64,000 nucleotides of DNA from the NCBI GenBank assembly GCA_003211205.1, contig QCTJ01000004.1, positions 38,668 through 102,667 of the forward strand, in the 5' to 3' direction. Shown in pieces: positions 18,814 through 27,214 of the stretch; the stretch's first letter is position 1; each line of letters begins with the position of its first letter. Below the pieces are notes generated by a model. That model made no database searches. It saw nothing but the letters and a program-made list of their open reading frames with translations, and was not told the DNA's origin. The translations under genes were made by a program, and so were the position numbers. This stretch comes from Synechococcus sp. AG-673-F03 (GTDB taxonomy: Bacteria; Cyanobacteriota; Cyanobacteriia; PCC-6307; Cyanobiaceae).

Positions 18814-20433
18814 GTGTCTCACCGAATCCCACTACTGGTCTTGATTGGCGTCTCGACTGCGACGGTCGCGAGCGAATTTGCGAGACCTGTTGAGGCCTAT
18901 GTTCCCTTGATGGCTGGTCAACGAGCAAGGGCTCTGAATGGCCGCTTTAACAATGTGCCCGTTCTTCACTCCAATCAGCCGGAGATTGTCAAAGGGCCAG
19001 GGATTCTTGTAGATACTTCGCCTGGCAGTTCAATTGCTGCCGAAACCAACCAACCGCTGAAGAACTCCACATTCACATTCAATGGTGAATTTGGGGTTCA
19101 TATGCATCACAAATATTACCCACAGGATTCCAGCAAACTGGGAGGCCGCAGAGCCCGAGGCCTGTTGACTGTTGCTGCCATTGCCATCAACCCCGGCACA
19201 ACACCCGTTACTTTGCGATTCAAAAGAGGTTCTGTCAAAAATAGTTTTGAAGCTCCATATCACCCCAACAAATTGATGGGAGTGAAGCCGTTAGGCCCCA
19301 GACCTTGGAACACGGGGCCTGGAGATGCTACGGCAGTTCAGATTCTTCGTGGCGAACTGGATCGCAATCTTTCAAGAGAAGTTGTGATTCCTCCTAACAG
19401 TCGCAAAGTAATTGTGAGCACGGTTCTTCCCGCTCGCGGAATCATGAATGGCCTTCTGCGTGGCAACAGCAACGGCCCCTTCCAAATTGCTGTAATTGCA
19501 GCTGAAGAAACCCAAGACGAAGATGCACTGATCGCTGTGCTTGATCGTGGACGACTTGCACCAGGAAGAATTTATCTCAATCGTATTCGTGAGATTCAGT
19601 CAGGACAAGTGTTCTCCCGCGTTGCAGGAGTTGCACTTGGCGATGAGTATAAAGCTTCAATTCAGCACGATCTCTCTCAAGGCTCATTGCATGTGCCTTT
19701 GACCAGCACACGAAAGCATCATTTCGGTACTCGAGATATTCAGGTCAATCAACTCAGTACCCGCATGGTGGATTCAGCTGTCAATAATGTTGGCACTTAC
19801 GGAGTCCGTTTTGATGTTGATCTGAATCTTGCCGGCGAGGGTGCTCATGAGCTTGTTCTCAGTCATCCTGTTGCTTCGGGTCGTTCTCCATTTACAGCCT
19901 TCCGTGGATCAATCGGCATCAAGACTGAACTGGGATATCAAGAAGTCCATGTTGGTATGCGCTCCGGACAGAGTCTTTCCATTGCCGATCTAGATCTCAA
20001 ACGTGGATCCAACAACCCTGTCACGGTGAGTGTCGTCTACCCAGCCGATGCCACGCCGGGTCACTTGCTCAGCGTGGTTCCAGTGACGCAGCTGGCCATG
20101 CTGCGTGAGCGTCAACAAATGTTGAAAGCCGCCCGTAAGGCGCAGGCCGAAGCCAAGGCGCGCAGGGTCAAGCCAGAAGTGGCTCCACCTGCTGTCAATG
20201 CGCAACCTGCACCTGAAGTGATGCCTGCTACGCCCGTTGCACAGCCAACTCTGCAGCCTGTCAGAACCACTGCAACTCCCCCACCACCTCTACTCGTGGC
20301 TCCCAGGGGTGGCACCAGTGTCATGACTCCTGCAATGATAATACCGACAAGAGTGAACAGCAGCCTCGAGCAGCGTTACCGTGACGCCATCCGTGCCCAA
20401 CAGGACTGGTTGCGTCGCCTGCAGGGTCGATAA
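18814..20433 (+). CDS. DUF3370 family exported protein
   Basis: A 539-residue protein starting at GTG 18814 with a short hydrophobic leader (MSHRIPLLVLIGVSTATVAS). The body matches cyanobacterial DUF3370 proteins: GRFNNVPVLHSNQP, FGVHMHHKY, VTLRFKRGS, IPPNSRKVI, GVRFDVDLNL and ISVVYPADATPGH-like endings. These are predicted to be secreted, beta-rich proteins and some have been linked to the outer layers, but no activity is established. The last 100 residues are a Pro/Ala-rich linker followed by a basic helix (RYRDAIRAQQDWLRRLQGR). The body uses more AT-ending codons than its neighbours. It precedes the RHH/J-domain gene by 35 bp. Confidence 0.8.
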   Translation: MSHRIPLLVLIGVSTATVASEFARPVEAYVPLMAGQRARALNGRFNNVPVLHSNQPEIVKGPGILVDTSPGSSIAAETNQPLKNSTFTFNGEFGVHMHHKYYPQDSSKLGGRRARGLLTVAAIAINPGTTPVTLRFKRGSVKNSFEAPYHPNKLMGVKPLGPRPWNTGPGDATAVQILRGELDRNLSREVVIPPNSRKVIVSTVLPARGIMNGLLRGNSNGPFQIAVIAAEETQDEDALIAVLDRGRLAPGRIYLNRIREIQSGQVFSRVAGVALGDEYKASIQHDLSQGSLHVPLTSTRKHHFGTRDIQVNQLSTRMVDSAVNNVGTYGVRFDVDLNLAGEGAHELVLSHPVASGRSPFTAFRGSIGIKTELGYQEVHVGMRSGQSLSIADLDLKRGSNNPVTVSVVYPADATPGHLLSVVPVTQLAMLRERQQMLKAARKAQAEAKARRVKPEVAPPAVNAQPAPEVMPATPVAQPTLQPVRTTATPPPPLLVAPRGGTSVMTPAMIIPTRVNSSLEQRYRDAIRAQQDWLRRLQGR

Positions 20434-20468
20434 TTAAACCTGCTTGACGGTCAGCAAGTCAGATCCTT

Positions 20469-21551
20469 ATGAGCGGCAAGCGCATCAGCCTGGAATTACC
20501 CGAGGAGCTCGTCGACCAGATTGATCAGCTTCGCAAAGATTGGAAGACTCGTTCCAGGGGGGAATGTCTTCAACGGTTGCTTGAGGAAATCTTTCAGCCC
20601 GATCTTGATCAGGATGAGTCGCCCGGTTCACTGATTGATCCACTAATTGATCAGTCTTCCGAGGGCACGGCGGAGCCAGCTGATTCTGAAGCTGCTGATG
20701 GTTCCAAGGCTTTGCTTGCTCCACAACCGATCCAACAGCCTCAGTACGATGAGGATCGAGCCATCGTTTTAGTTGGTTCAGCTGGGGGATTAGAGACGAC
20801 AGGTCAGGACGATGACCGTCTCGCCCCTACACGACCAACAACACGCAGTGAATCCCCTACGGGGGTTGGTATTGATCTGCCTGGTTTCGTTCGCAAGCGC
20901 AGCACTGCGATTCGCGAAAGCCTCACGCCACAGAATCAACCCAACACCGAGATTCCCGTTGTTCCGGTGATCAGTGATCAGCAGATCAAGGATTGGTTTG
21001 AAGTTGCTCTCAACCATTGGCTCAATCTGTATAGTTCCAACCCTGGCCCCACCGTGATGGAGGCTGTGATGTTGTGGATGGCTCGTGATATCTGGCCCCA
21101 TATCGATGGATCCGAAGGGCGCACATTCACTTGGAGTCAGGTCAATCACTCCATGACCGAATTCTGCAAAAGCTGGATGGTTCCTTCTCCTCGCTTTGAG
21201 CAGGTGATCGTTGCTGCCGCTGTTCTTGAGGATCCCTTTGCCAGCGCTTCAGTGCCAGACCGAATCCCAACGCTGATTCGTCGTTTCGTGAGTCGCTTCA
21301 AGCGCAGCCGTAAGGTCACATCCTTCGAAACGCTTGAGTCCACGATGACTCTGCATGGTGCGCTGAAACAACTTGAGTTGCCCACGCAGGCTGGCCAATC
21401 GTTGACATTGCGCTCGATCCGCGACGCCTACAAGCGCAAAGCCGTTGAGGTTCACCCTGACTCGGGAGGTTCAACCGATGCCATGCGCCGACTGAACGAG
21501 GCTTATCAGATGCTGAAAGAGCTTTATCGCCAGAAAGAACTGTCTCAGTAG
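20469..21551 (+). CDS. CopG-like ribbon-helix-helix / DnaJ-domain fusion protein
   Basis: A 360-residue protein with two recognisable ends. Residues 1-42 (SGKRISLELPEELVDQIDQL, then RSRGECLQRLLEEIF) look like a ribbon-helix-helix DNA-binding domain. Residues 313-355 form a J-domain: SLRSIRDAYKRKAVEVHPD with the HPD motif at 329-331, then GGSTDAMRRLNEAYQMLKEL. J-domains stimulate DnaK-type chaperones. Between them are an acidic linker (45-110) and a helical module (about 165-305) containing DWFEVALNHWLNLYSSNPGP and WSQVNHSMTEFCKSWM, which I do not recognise. It follows DUF3370 by 35 bp. A role coupling DnaK to a DNA-bound factor is an inference. Confidence 0.8.
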   Translation: MSGKRISLELPEELVDQIDQLRKDWKTRSRGECLQRLLEEIFQPDLDQDESPGSLIDPLIDQSSEGTAEPADSEAADGSKALLAPQPIQQPQYDEDRAIVLVGSAGGLETTGQDDDRLAPTRPTTRSESPTGVGIDLPGFVRKRSTAIRESLTPQNQPNTEIPVVPVISDQQIKDWFEVALNHWLNLYSSNPGPTVMEAVMLWMARDIWPHIDGSEGRTFTWSQVNHSMTEFCKSWMVPSPRFEQVIVAAAVLEDPFASASVPDRIPTLIRRFVSRFKRSRKVTSFETLESTMTLHGALKQLELPTQAGQSLTLRSIRDAYKRKAVEVHPDSGGSTDAMRRLNEAYQMLKELYRQKELSQ

Positions 21552-22218
21552 GCTTTTTCGAGCCTCAAATTTGGACTTATCTCAGTTCTCATTTAAGACT
21601 GCTAAGAAACTCCTTATTCATTTGATTCAATCCCTCAGGCTCCCGGCCATTGAGATTCAATCGTTTCTATCAAGATCACTTTTTTTGATTGTTTTATTTG
21701 CGGCGTGTATGCCGTTTAGGTGAACCTTACGCGTTGGATTTTGATTGAGCTTGACGAAATTCAACATCTTGAGATGGTTCAGTGGCTGTCCAGCGAGCCA
21801 ACGGGCCTGTCCAGCGGTATGGCCGGAGGCCCATTAACCCAGTGAGAAAAGGCTTTTTCCGCTTTGCGTCTCTGCTGTTGACACAGTGACGCAAGTTTGT
21901 TGGACACAATGAGGGGGTCGAGGCTGGCGAGATGTGATCAATCTGAACGGCGCGTCAAGTTCTGGGGGATGGGCTTGGCACTCAAAACCAGGCAATCCCA
22001 TGATTCTTGGTCAAGACGCAGATAGGACTTGATGTGAGTCTTGCCTGGGACATGCAAACGCTTTTGGGAGTGATGAGTTGCCACTGAAAGATCAATGAAT
22101 AAGGCAATTATTCGTCTCAGTCGAGACGCAAAAGAGATCTTTCTGAGAATCTTGACTGAGACGGGCGACCCTAAGAATGACGGAATTGAACTGAGCAGTT
22201 GTCGATACAGCCGATCGA
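21552..22218. other. 667-bp stretch without a convincing gene; possible structured RNA
   Basis: No convincing protein gene is seen. The best frame is reverse 21727-21909 (GTG start, 60 residues, RPYRWTGPLARW), which has no clear ribosome binding site. The apcD-proximal half holds several inverted repeats: CCAGGCAA at 21988-21995 with TTGCCTGG at 22041-22048, enclosing CAAGAC/GTCTTG, and GTCTCAGTC at 22114-22122 with GACTGAGAC at 22154-22162. The latter overlaps an alternative hairpin, CGTCTC (22113-22118) with GAGACG (22123-22128). Close to the end of the RHH/J gene, AGGCT and AGCCT (about 21550-21565) may form a weak hairpin. Confidence 0.5.
22114..22162 (-). terminator. hairpin pair in the apcD 3' region
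   Basis: About 55 nt after the apcD stop, a perfect 9-bp inverted repeat (GTCTCAGTC / GACTGAGAC) spans 49 nt. Its right-hand arm as transcribed could instead pair locally as CGTCTC-AGTC-GAGACG. There is no long U tract, so this may be an RNA-stabilising 3' structure or part of a small RNA rather than a classical terminator. Confidence 0.4.
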
Positions 22219-22713
22219 TCAGGTGCTGGTTTGCATCCCCTTGATCAGGTAATCGAAATAAGGACCTGCAATTTTTTGTTGCTCTTCCGAAAGAAGCACC
22301 AGGGAGGCCTCCCTCATGCAACGCATGGCATCCACCATCCCAGGCATGGGGACACCGAGGCTGTTGTACATCTCTCGTGCGCCGATCAAGCCGATCTGCT
22401 CAATCATGTCGGTGCTGCCCGCAAGCACTCCATAGGTGACCAGCCTCAAATACCAGCTGTAATCACGCAGGCACTGGGCCCTTTGCTTCTGGCCATAGGC
22501 ATTGCCGCCAGGAGCGACATATTCCGGTCGTAAGCCAAACAGCTGTCGTGCTGACTCATCGACGATCTTCTTTTCACTGTCGGTCAGGATCCTGACCACA
22601 GCCAGACGAACTGCACCCTGGCTGAGGTAATCAACCATCGAGCGAAGTTCACCACTGCTCGGGTAACGCAGATCGTCATCCGCCTGGAGGATCAGATCCC
22701 TTACAACGCTCAT
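22219..22713 (-). CDS. apcD: allophycocyanin-B alpha-type subunit
   Basis: ApcD is one of the terminal emitters in the phycobilisome core and passes energy to chlorophyll, classically towards photosystem I and also photosystem II. It is assigned over ApcA and ApcF because the N-terminus (MSVVRDLILQADDDLRYPSS) and PGGNAYGQKQRAQCLRDYSW match ApcD. Cysteine 81 is the phycocyanobilin attachment site. MSVV at 22713 is the family start, giving 164 residues; a GTG or ATG 12 bp upstream is less likely. It is monocistronic in appearance, divergent from the rRNA methyltransferase, and followed by a 667-bp non-coding stretch. Confidence 0.93.
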   Translation of the reverse strand: MSVVRDLILQADDDLRYPSSGELRSMVDYLSQGAVRLAVVRILTDSEKKIVDESARQLFGLRPEYVAPGGNAYGQKQRAQCLRDYSWYLRLVTYGVLAGSTDMIEQIGLIGAREMYNSLGVPMPGMVDAMRCMREASLVLLSEEQQKIAGPYFDYLIKGMQTST

Positions 22714-22802
22714 GACGGCTGGCATGCTGTAGATAGTTTAAGGGCCATGAACCCCAGCCATGGGTTGGAGCTGAGGGGTGTTACGCCATTGCAACGACAG
22801 CG

Positions 22803-24194
22803 ATGAATGAAACGCCGCATCCAGGACTGACCATCGATGTTGTTGGAGAGGATCTCGACCAGCAGGGTCGTGGCCTGGCGCGTTGGAATGGTTGGGTCAT
22901 CACGGTGCCTGAGCTGCTGCCTGGAGAAGAGGCCAAGGTCAAAGTTCAGCAGCGTCAGCGGCGGATGTGGCTGGCCCGAAGAGTGGAGATCATCTCCACA
23001 TCTCCCCATGCCCGCCGACCACCATGCATTCTTGCTAGCGACTGCGGTGGTTGTTCGTTGCAGCATCTTTCGGTGGAGGCCCAAAACAACTGGAAACAGG
23101 AGCGATTGACCAACACGCTCACTCGCATCGGCCAGCTGGATCCGGATGTGAACGCCTTGGTGAGTCCAGACCAGGAATCACTGGGGTACAGAAACCGGGC
23201 CTTGATACCAGTCCGTCGCGATGGACTGAAGGTACGTCTCGGTTACTACAAACGTGGCAGCCATCGCATCGTCAATCTCAACCACTGCCCAGTTCTTGAT
23301 CCACGACTGGATGCATTGATTGCTCCAATTAAGCAGGACCTTGAATCAACCAGCTGGCCCATGGATTCTGACCTGCAGGGCGATCCAGGTCTTCGCCACT
23401 TGGGATTGAGAATCGGCGTCCGAACCAGTGAAGTGCTGATCACCCTGATTTCCGCCACTCGTTCGCTCCAGGGAGTTGAAGCGCTGAGCGCAGCGTGGAT
23501 GCGTCGCTGGCCACAGATAAAGGGTGTGACGCTCAATCTGCAGCCGAAACGCAGCAATGCCGTGTTCGGTGATCAAACCATATGTCTTCAGGGCGAGAAT
23601 GCGATCGAGGAGAGATTTTGTGATCTGTCACTCGAGCTTGGAACAACAACCTTTTTTCAGGTCAACACACCCCGGGCAGAACGGGTGGTGGAGCAGATCC
23701 GCGACTGGCTTACTCGCGCGCAGGCCAATCAACGGGTGATTGATGCCTACTGCGGCATCGGCACCATTGCCTTACCGCTGGCTGCTGCTGGCCACAGAGT
23801 GACCGGCTTGGAAATCAGCTCTGCATCCATCCGCCATGCCGAACGCAATGCACGACGCAACAGGCTGAAGTCAACACAATTTCTTGATGGCGATGTCATT
23901 CGGCATTTGCGCGATGTATTGCCGCTGCACGATGCCCTGGTTGTTGATCCACCTCGTAAGGGTCTGGATCCCTCAGTTCTGACCGTGATCCTGGACCATC
24001 CGCCGCAACGGCTGGTGTATCTGAGCTGTGATCCTGCAACCCTGGCGAGAGATCTCAAACAATTAGCGGGAGATTCGGGGCCTTATCGGATTGAACATGT
24101 TCAGCCGATGGATTTCTTCCCTCAGACCTCTCACCTGGAATGTCTGGTCTTGATGTCGCGCTTCAACTGCGCAACTCCACCTGAAACTGCTTGA
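22803..24194 (+). CDS. rumA: RlmD/RumA-type rRNA (uracil-5-)-methyltransferase
   Basis: A 463-residue AdoMet-dependent RNA m5U methyltransferase. Order of parts: TRAM domain (5-60, GEDLDQQGRGLARWNGW), a 4Fe-4S motif (CILASDCGGC near 76-85 with NHCPVL near 161), and a Rossmann methyltransferase domain with IDAYCGIGTIALPLA near 315 and VVDPPRKGLDPS near 380. The catalytic cysteine is in VYLSCDPATLARD and the general base in HLECLVLM. The cluster cysteines favour the RumA/RlmD type that acts on 23S rRNA, though cyanobacterial specificity is untested. It converges on pheT and they overlap by 32 bp. Confidence 0.9.
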   Translation: MNETPHPGLTIDVVGEDLDQQGRGLARWNGWVITVPELLPGEEAKVKVQQRQRRMWLARRVEIISTSPHARRPPCILASDCGGCSLQHLSVEAQNNWKQERLTNTLTRIGQLDPDVNALVSPDQESLGYRNRALIPVRRDGLKVRLGYYKRGSHRIVNLNHCPVLDPRLDALIAPIKQDLESTSWPMDSDLQGDPGLRHLGLRIGVRTSEVLITLISATRSLQGVEALSAAWMRRWPQIKGVTLNLQPKRSNAVFGDQTICLQGENAIEERFCDLSLELGTTTFFQVNTPRAERVVEQIRDWLTRAQANQRVIDAYCGIGTIALPLAAAGHRVTGLEISSASIRHAERNARRNRLKSTQFLDGDVIRHLRDVLPLHDALVVDPPRKGLDPSVLTVILDHPPQRLVYLSCDPATLARDLKQLAGDSGPYRIEHVQPMDFFPQTSHLECLVLMSRFNCATPPETA

Positions 24195-26619
24195 CCAGTG
24201 CCTGGCGCACCTTCTCATGTACAGGCTGAACCATGTCGTCGGTGAGCGTGCTGTCTTTGCCGCGATAACGCAGCCTGAATGCCTGACTACATGCATCGGA
24301 GCCCAGCTGACCGCCTTCAAAACGATCGATTAATTCGACCGACTCCAACAGTGGTTTGCCTGCTTTGCGAATGGCCTGCAGAAGCTCTCCTGCCGCCAGG
24401 CTGCGTGGAACAACCATGGCCAGATCCCGCTCCGACGAAGGAAGGGTGGAGTAGGGCTTGAACTGCGGGCTCCAGCGATTGCTGCGGGTGGCTGCTTCCA
24501 GAAGACGTGTCAGCTCCAGATCGAACAGATACGTCTCCGCCGGCAGCTCATGGCTTTCACACAGAGCAGGATGCAACTGACCGAAGCAGCCAAGGGGGCG
24601 GCCTTCAACAACCACGCTCGCTGCACGGCCTGGATGCAGACGCGCGTCATCGGTGAGACGACGATCCTGAGACTCAATTCCGAAGGAATTCAGAACGATG
24701 GTGAGCACGCCTCTGGCGTCGAAATAGTTGAGAGGTTCGGGCTTGCCACTGGACTGCCATCGCGACAGGCGACGATCGCCGCAGATCACTCCCGAGAGCC
24801 GAGCTTCCTGATTGATCGCGGCGCCATCGGACCTGAACACATGCCCGATCTCGAACACCCAGCATCCAGGCTGTGAGGCCTGAAGATTGCGCTGACAAAC
24901 CTGAAGATGCTCCAGCCAAAGCGCATTTCGCAGATGGCTGGTCTCCGCCAACAGTGGATTGCTGATGGCAATGCGATTGGGATCAGCATCATTGGCACCG
25001 GTGAGTGACAACGTGGTGATTTCCTGAAGTCCGGAGGCACTCAGACGCTGACGCAAGCGTCGTTCGGCCTGCTGCATGAGCGTCAGCTGACCGGGCTGAA
25101 GCGGGTCTGGAAGCTGGGACTGGAAACGATCGAACCCCACCAGTCGCGCCACCTCTTCAATCAGGTCAACCTCACGCAACAGGTCCATTCGCCTTGACGG
25201 GGGAACGATCACCTTCCATCCATCGGCAGCAGGAGAGAGTTCACATCCGAGTGCTGCGAGACAGGCCTCGACCTGAGCATCGGCGAGCTGCTCAGGCTGA
25301 CCATTGCTGTCTGTGGATTCAAGAGGTCCGAGCAGACGATGCAGTGATTTGCGTCGCAGGGTCACGACCGGATCGTCTCCCTGTTCTGCTGAACAAACCC
25401 AGGTTTCACCAAGCTCAGCATCAAGCATCTCCCTGAACAACGTCAGGGCACGGCCTGCTGCTAGCAGGGTGATTTCCCTTGGCAAACCCTTCTCGTAACG
25501 ACTGCTGGCATCCGTGCGCTGACCTGTGGCTCGACTGCCGTTGCGGACGGAGGCGGGGGTGAAAAGGGCAGATTCCAGCCAGATTCTGCGAGTGTTATCG
25601 CAGACACCGCTTTCGGCACTGCCCATCACACCGGCCACGGCGACGGCACGATCCCTGCAGGTCACCACCTGAACACGGGGATCCAGTTCAATTTCACGTC
25701 CGTCCAGACCTTTGAAGAGCTCACGTTCACGGGCTTGACGCAGTCCGAAATCCTTGGCCCTGATCTCAGCTCCGCAGAGTGATTCCAGTGCATCAGCATC
25801 AAAGGCATGCAGAGGCTGGCCCTGTTCAAGCATCACGAGGTTGGTGATATCGACGACGGCGTTGACGGGCTTCACTCCGGCACGAGTCAGCCGTCGCTGC
25901 AACCATTGCGGTGAGCGTGATGAACCATCGACGTTCTTCACCTCGGTCAAGCCATAAACCCCCCCGGCCTGCATAGAAGCTTTGGATTGCTGATCAGTCG
26001 CCAGCGTTTGCGTGTTTGATGGAGCGGATGACTCAGGCAGTGAAAGCAGCGCTCCTGTGAGAGCAGCGACTTCCCTGGCAATGCCCGTCATGGACAGACC
26101 ATCAGGACGGTTGGCGGTGATGGCGAGTTCAAGAACGCTGTCGTTGAGGCCCAGGGATGGAGCAACTAGCTCTCCTGGAGTTGGCGCTTTCGCAAGGAGA
26201 TCTTCGAGAATGGCGATTCCATCGACATCGCTGGTCTGGCCGAGTTCTGAGAGTGAGCAAATCATTCCCTCACTGCTCACACCACGGAGTTCACCTGCTT
26301 TGATCGTAAGGTTCACGGCTGGAAGCACCGCTCCGACCATGGCGACAGGAACATGGATGCCTGCACGCACGTTCTTGGCTCCACAGACAATTTGCAGAGT
26401 CTGCTCAGCACCCACATTCACCTTGCAGACACTGAGTTTGTCGGCATTTGGATGCCGCTCGCAGGCCACGACCTCACCGACCACAACACCTTGAGCGAGC
26501 AGAGAGAGATCTTCCAGCTCCTCCACTTCAAATCCAGCCATCGACAAGCGTTCACCCAGTTGATCAGCGGGCTCATTCACCTGCACCAAATCCTGCAGCC
26601 AGGAGAGAGAAACCCGCAT
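24163..26619 (-). CDS. pheT: phenylalanine-tRNA ligase beta subunit
   Basis: PheT pairs with PheS in the alpha2beta2 synthetase that charges tRNA-Phe. The 818-residue protein starts MRVSLSWLQDLVQVNEPADQ. It has the EMAP-like tRNA-binding domain (residues 40-150, ACERHPNADKLSVCKVN), the B3/4 editing domain (GVYGLTEVKNV onward to near 400), the B5 domain, the catalytic-like domain, and a C-terminal ferredoxin-like anticodon-binding domain (KPYSTLPSSERDLAMVVP). pheS is not adjacent in this window. It converges on the rRNA methyltransferase and is divergent from rpmG. Confidence 0.96.
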   Translation of the reverse strand: MRVSLSWLQDLVQVNEPADQLGERLSMAGFEVEELEDLSLLAQGVVVGEVVACERHPNADKLSVCKVNVGAEQTLQIVCGAKNVRAGIHVPVAMVGAVLPAVNLTIKAGELRGVSSEGMICSLSELGQTSDVDGIAILEDLLAKAPTPGELVAPSLGLNDSVLELAITANRPDGLSMTGIAREVAALTGALLSLPESSAPSNTQTLATDQQSKASMQAGGVYGLTEVKNVDGSSRSPQWLQRRLTRAGVKPVNAVVDITNLVMLEQGQPLHAFDADALESLCGAEIRAKDFGLRQARERELFKGLDGREIELDPRVQVVTCRDRAVAVAGVMGSAESGVCDNTRRIWLESALFTPASVRNGSRATGQRTDASSRYEKGLPREITLLAAGRALTLFREMLDAELGETWVCSAEQGDDPVVTLRRKSLHRLLGPLESTDSNGQPEQLADAQVEACLAALGCELSPAADGWKVIVPPSRRMDLLREVDLIEEVARLVGFDRFQSQLPDPLQPGQLTLMQQAERRLRQRLSASGLQEITTLSLTGANDADPNRIAISNPLLAETSHLRNALWLEHLQVCQRNLQASQPGCWVFEIGHVFRSDGAAINQEARLSGVICGDRRLSRWQSSGKPEPLNYFDARGVLTIVLNSFGIESQDRRLTDDARLHPGRAASVVVEGRPLGCFGQLHPALCESHELPAETYLFDLELTRLLEAATRSNRWSPQFKPYSTLPSSERDLAMVVPRSLAAGELLQAIRKAGKPLLESVELIDRFEGGQLGSDACSQAFRLRYRGKDSTLTDDMVQPVHEKVRQALVKQFQVELRS

Positions 26620-26747
26620 TGGGAGCTCGAAGTCAGCGCGTGATCCTACGAACTCACAATCACTGCTGAAAGCCTGGAGTGGGGTTAGGTGGACCTGTAA
26701 AGTGAATGTTTGTCATTTCGCTTCGCAACTGCGGCGCTACGTCCTTT

Positions 26748-26948
26748 ATGGCCAAGAACAAGGGCGTCCGGATCGTTGTCACCATTGAGTGCACCGAATG
26801 CCGGTCCGTTCCCGCTTCCGAAAAGCGTTCTCCCGGTGTGTCCCGCTACACGACCGAGAAAAATCGTCGGAACACCACAGAAAGGCTGGAACTGATGAAG
26901 TTCTGCCCGCAGCTCAACAAGATGACTCTCCATAAAGAGATCAAGTGA
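26748..26948 (+). CDS. rpmG: 50S ribosomal protein L33
   Basis: A 66-residue L33 starting [20 protein letters not shown]. The first zinc pair (CTEC) is kept, while the second half reads [15 protein letters not shown], with one of the usual cysteines replaced, as in cyanobacterial and chloroplast L33. ATG 26748 is chosen over the upstream ATG 26706 because ribosomal L33 begins with MAKxKG. It is followed by rpsR after 38 bp, a conserved cyanobacterial pair. Confidence 0.96.
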   Translation: MAKNKGVRIVVTIECTECRSVPASEKRSPGVSRYTTEKNRRNTTERLELMKFCPQLNKMTLHKEIK

Positions 26949-26986
26949 GCCTGCTGTTCATCCAGTTTTCCAATCGTTTCTGATTC

Positions 26987-27208
26987 ATGTCGAGCTCCTT
27001 CTTCAAGAAGCGCCTTTCGCCAATCAAGCCCGGTGATCCCATCGATTACAAGGATGTGGATCTGCTGAAGAAATTCATCACAGAGCGCGGCAAAATTTTG
27101 CCCAGACGCCTCACTGGCCTCACTGCAAAACAGCAGCGTGATCTCACCAACGCTGTGAAGCGTGCACGGATCGTGGCTTTGCTGCCTTTCGTGAATCCCG
27201 AGGGTTGA
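26987..27208 (+). CDS. rpsR: 30S ribosomal protein S18
   Basis: A 73-residue S18 with the family core: [20 protein letters not shown], then [20 protein letters not shown] and [16 protein letters not shown]. It binds beside S6 on the small-subunit platform. It ends in TGA at 27206-27208 and the next gene (RNase II/R) is open in the same frame immediately after this stop. Confidence 0.97.
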
Positions 27209-27214
27209 TTCCTG
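27200..27214 (+). promoter_or_regulatory. Shine-Dalgarno and CTG start deciding the RNase II/R N-terminus
   Basis: GAGGG at 27200-27204 lies 7 bp before CTG 27212. No ATG, GTG or TTG exists in frame between the rpsR stop and TTG 27314, yet the translated frame (KPGDLVGIRDLKSSQLAVV) looks like the family N-terminus. CTG 27212 is therefore the best start by spacing. Confidence 0.5.

Noticed and set aside
21727..21909. 60-codon reverse frame in the apcD-proximal spacer
   Set aside because: GTG start, no visible ribosome binding site and no recognisable motif; kept only as a remark in the spacer entry.
21938..22321. Reverse frame overlapping the end of apcD
   Set aside because: It overlaps apcD out of frame and its composition is not that of a normal coding region.
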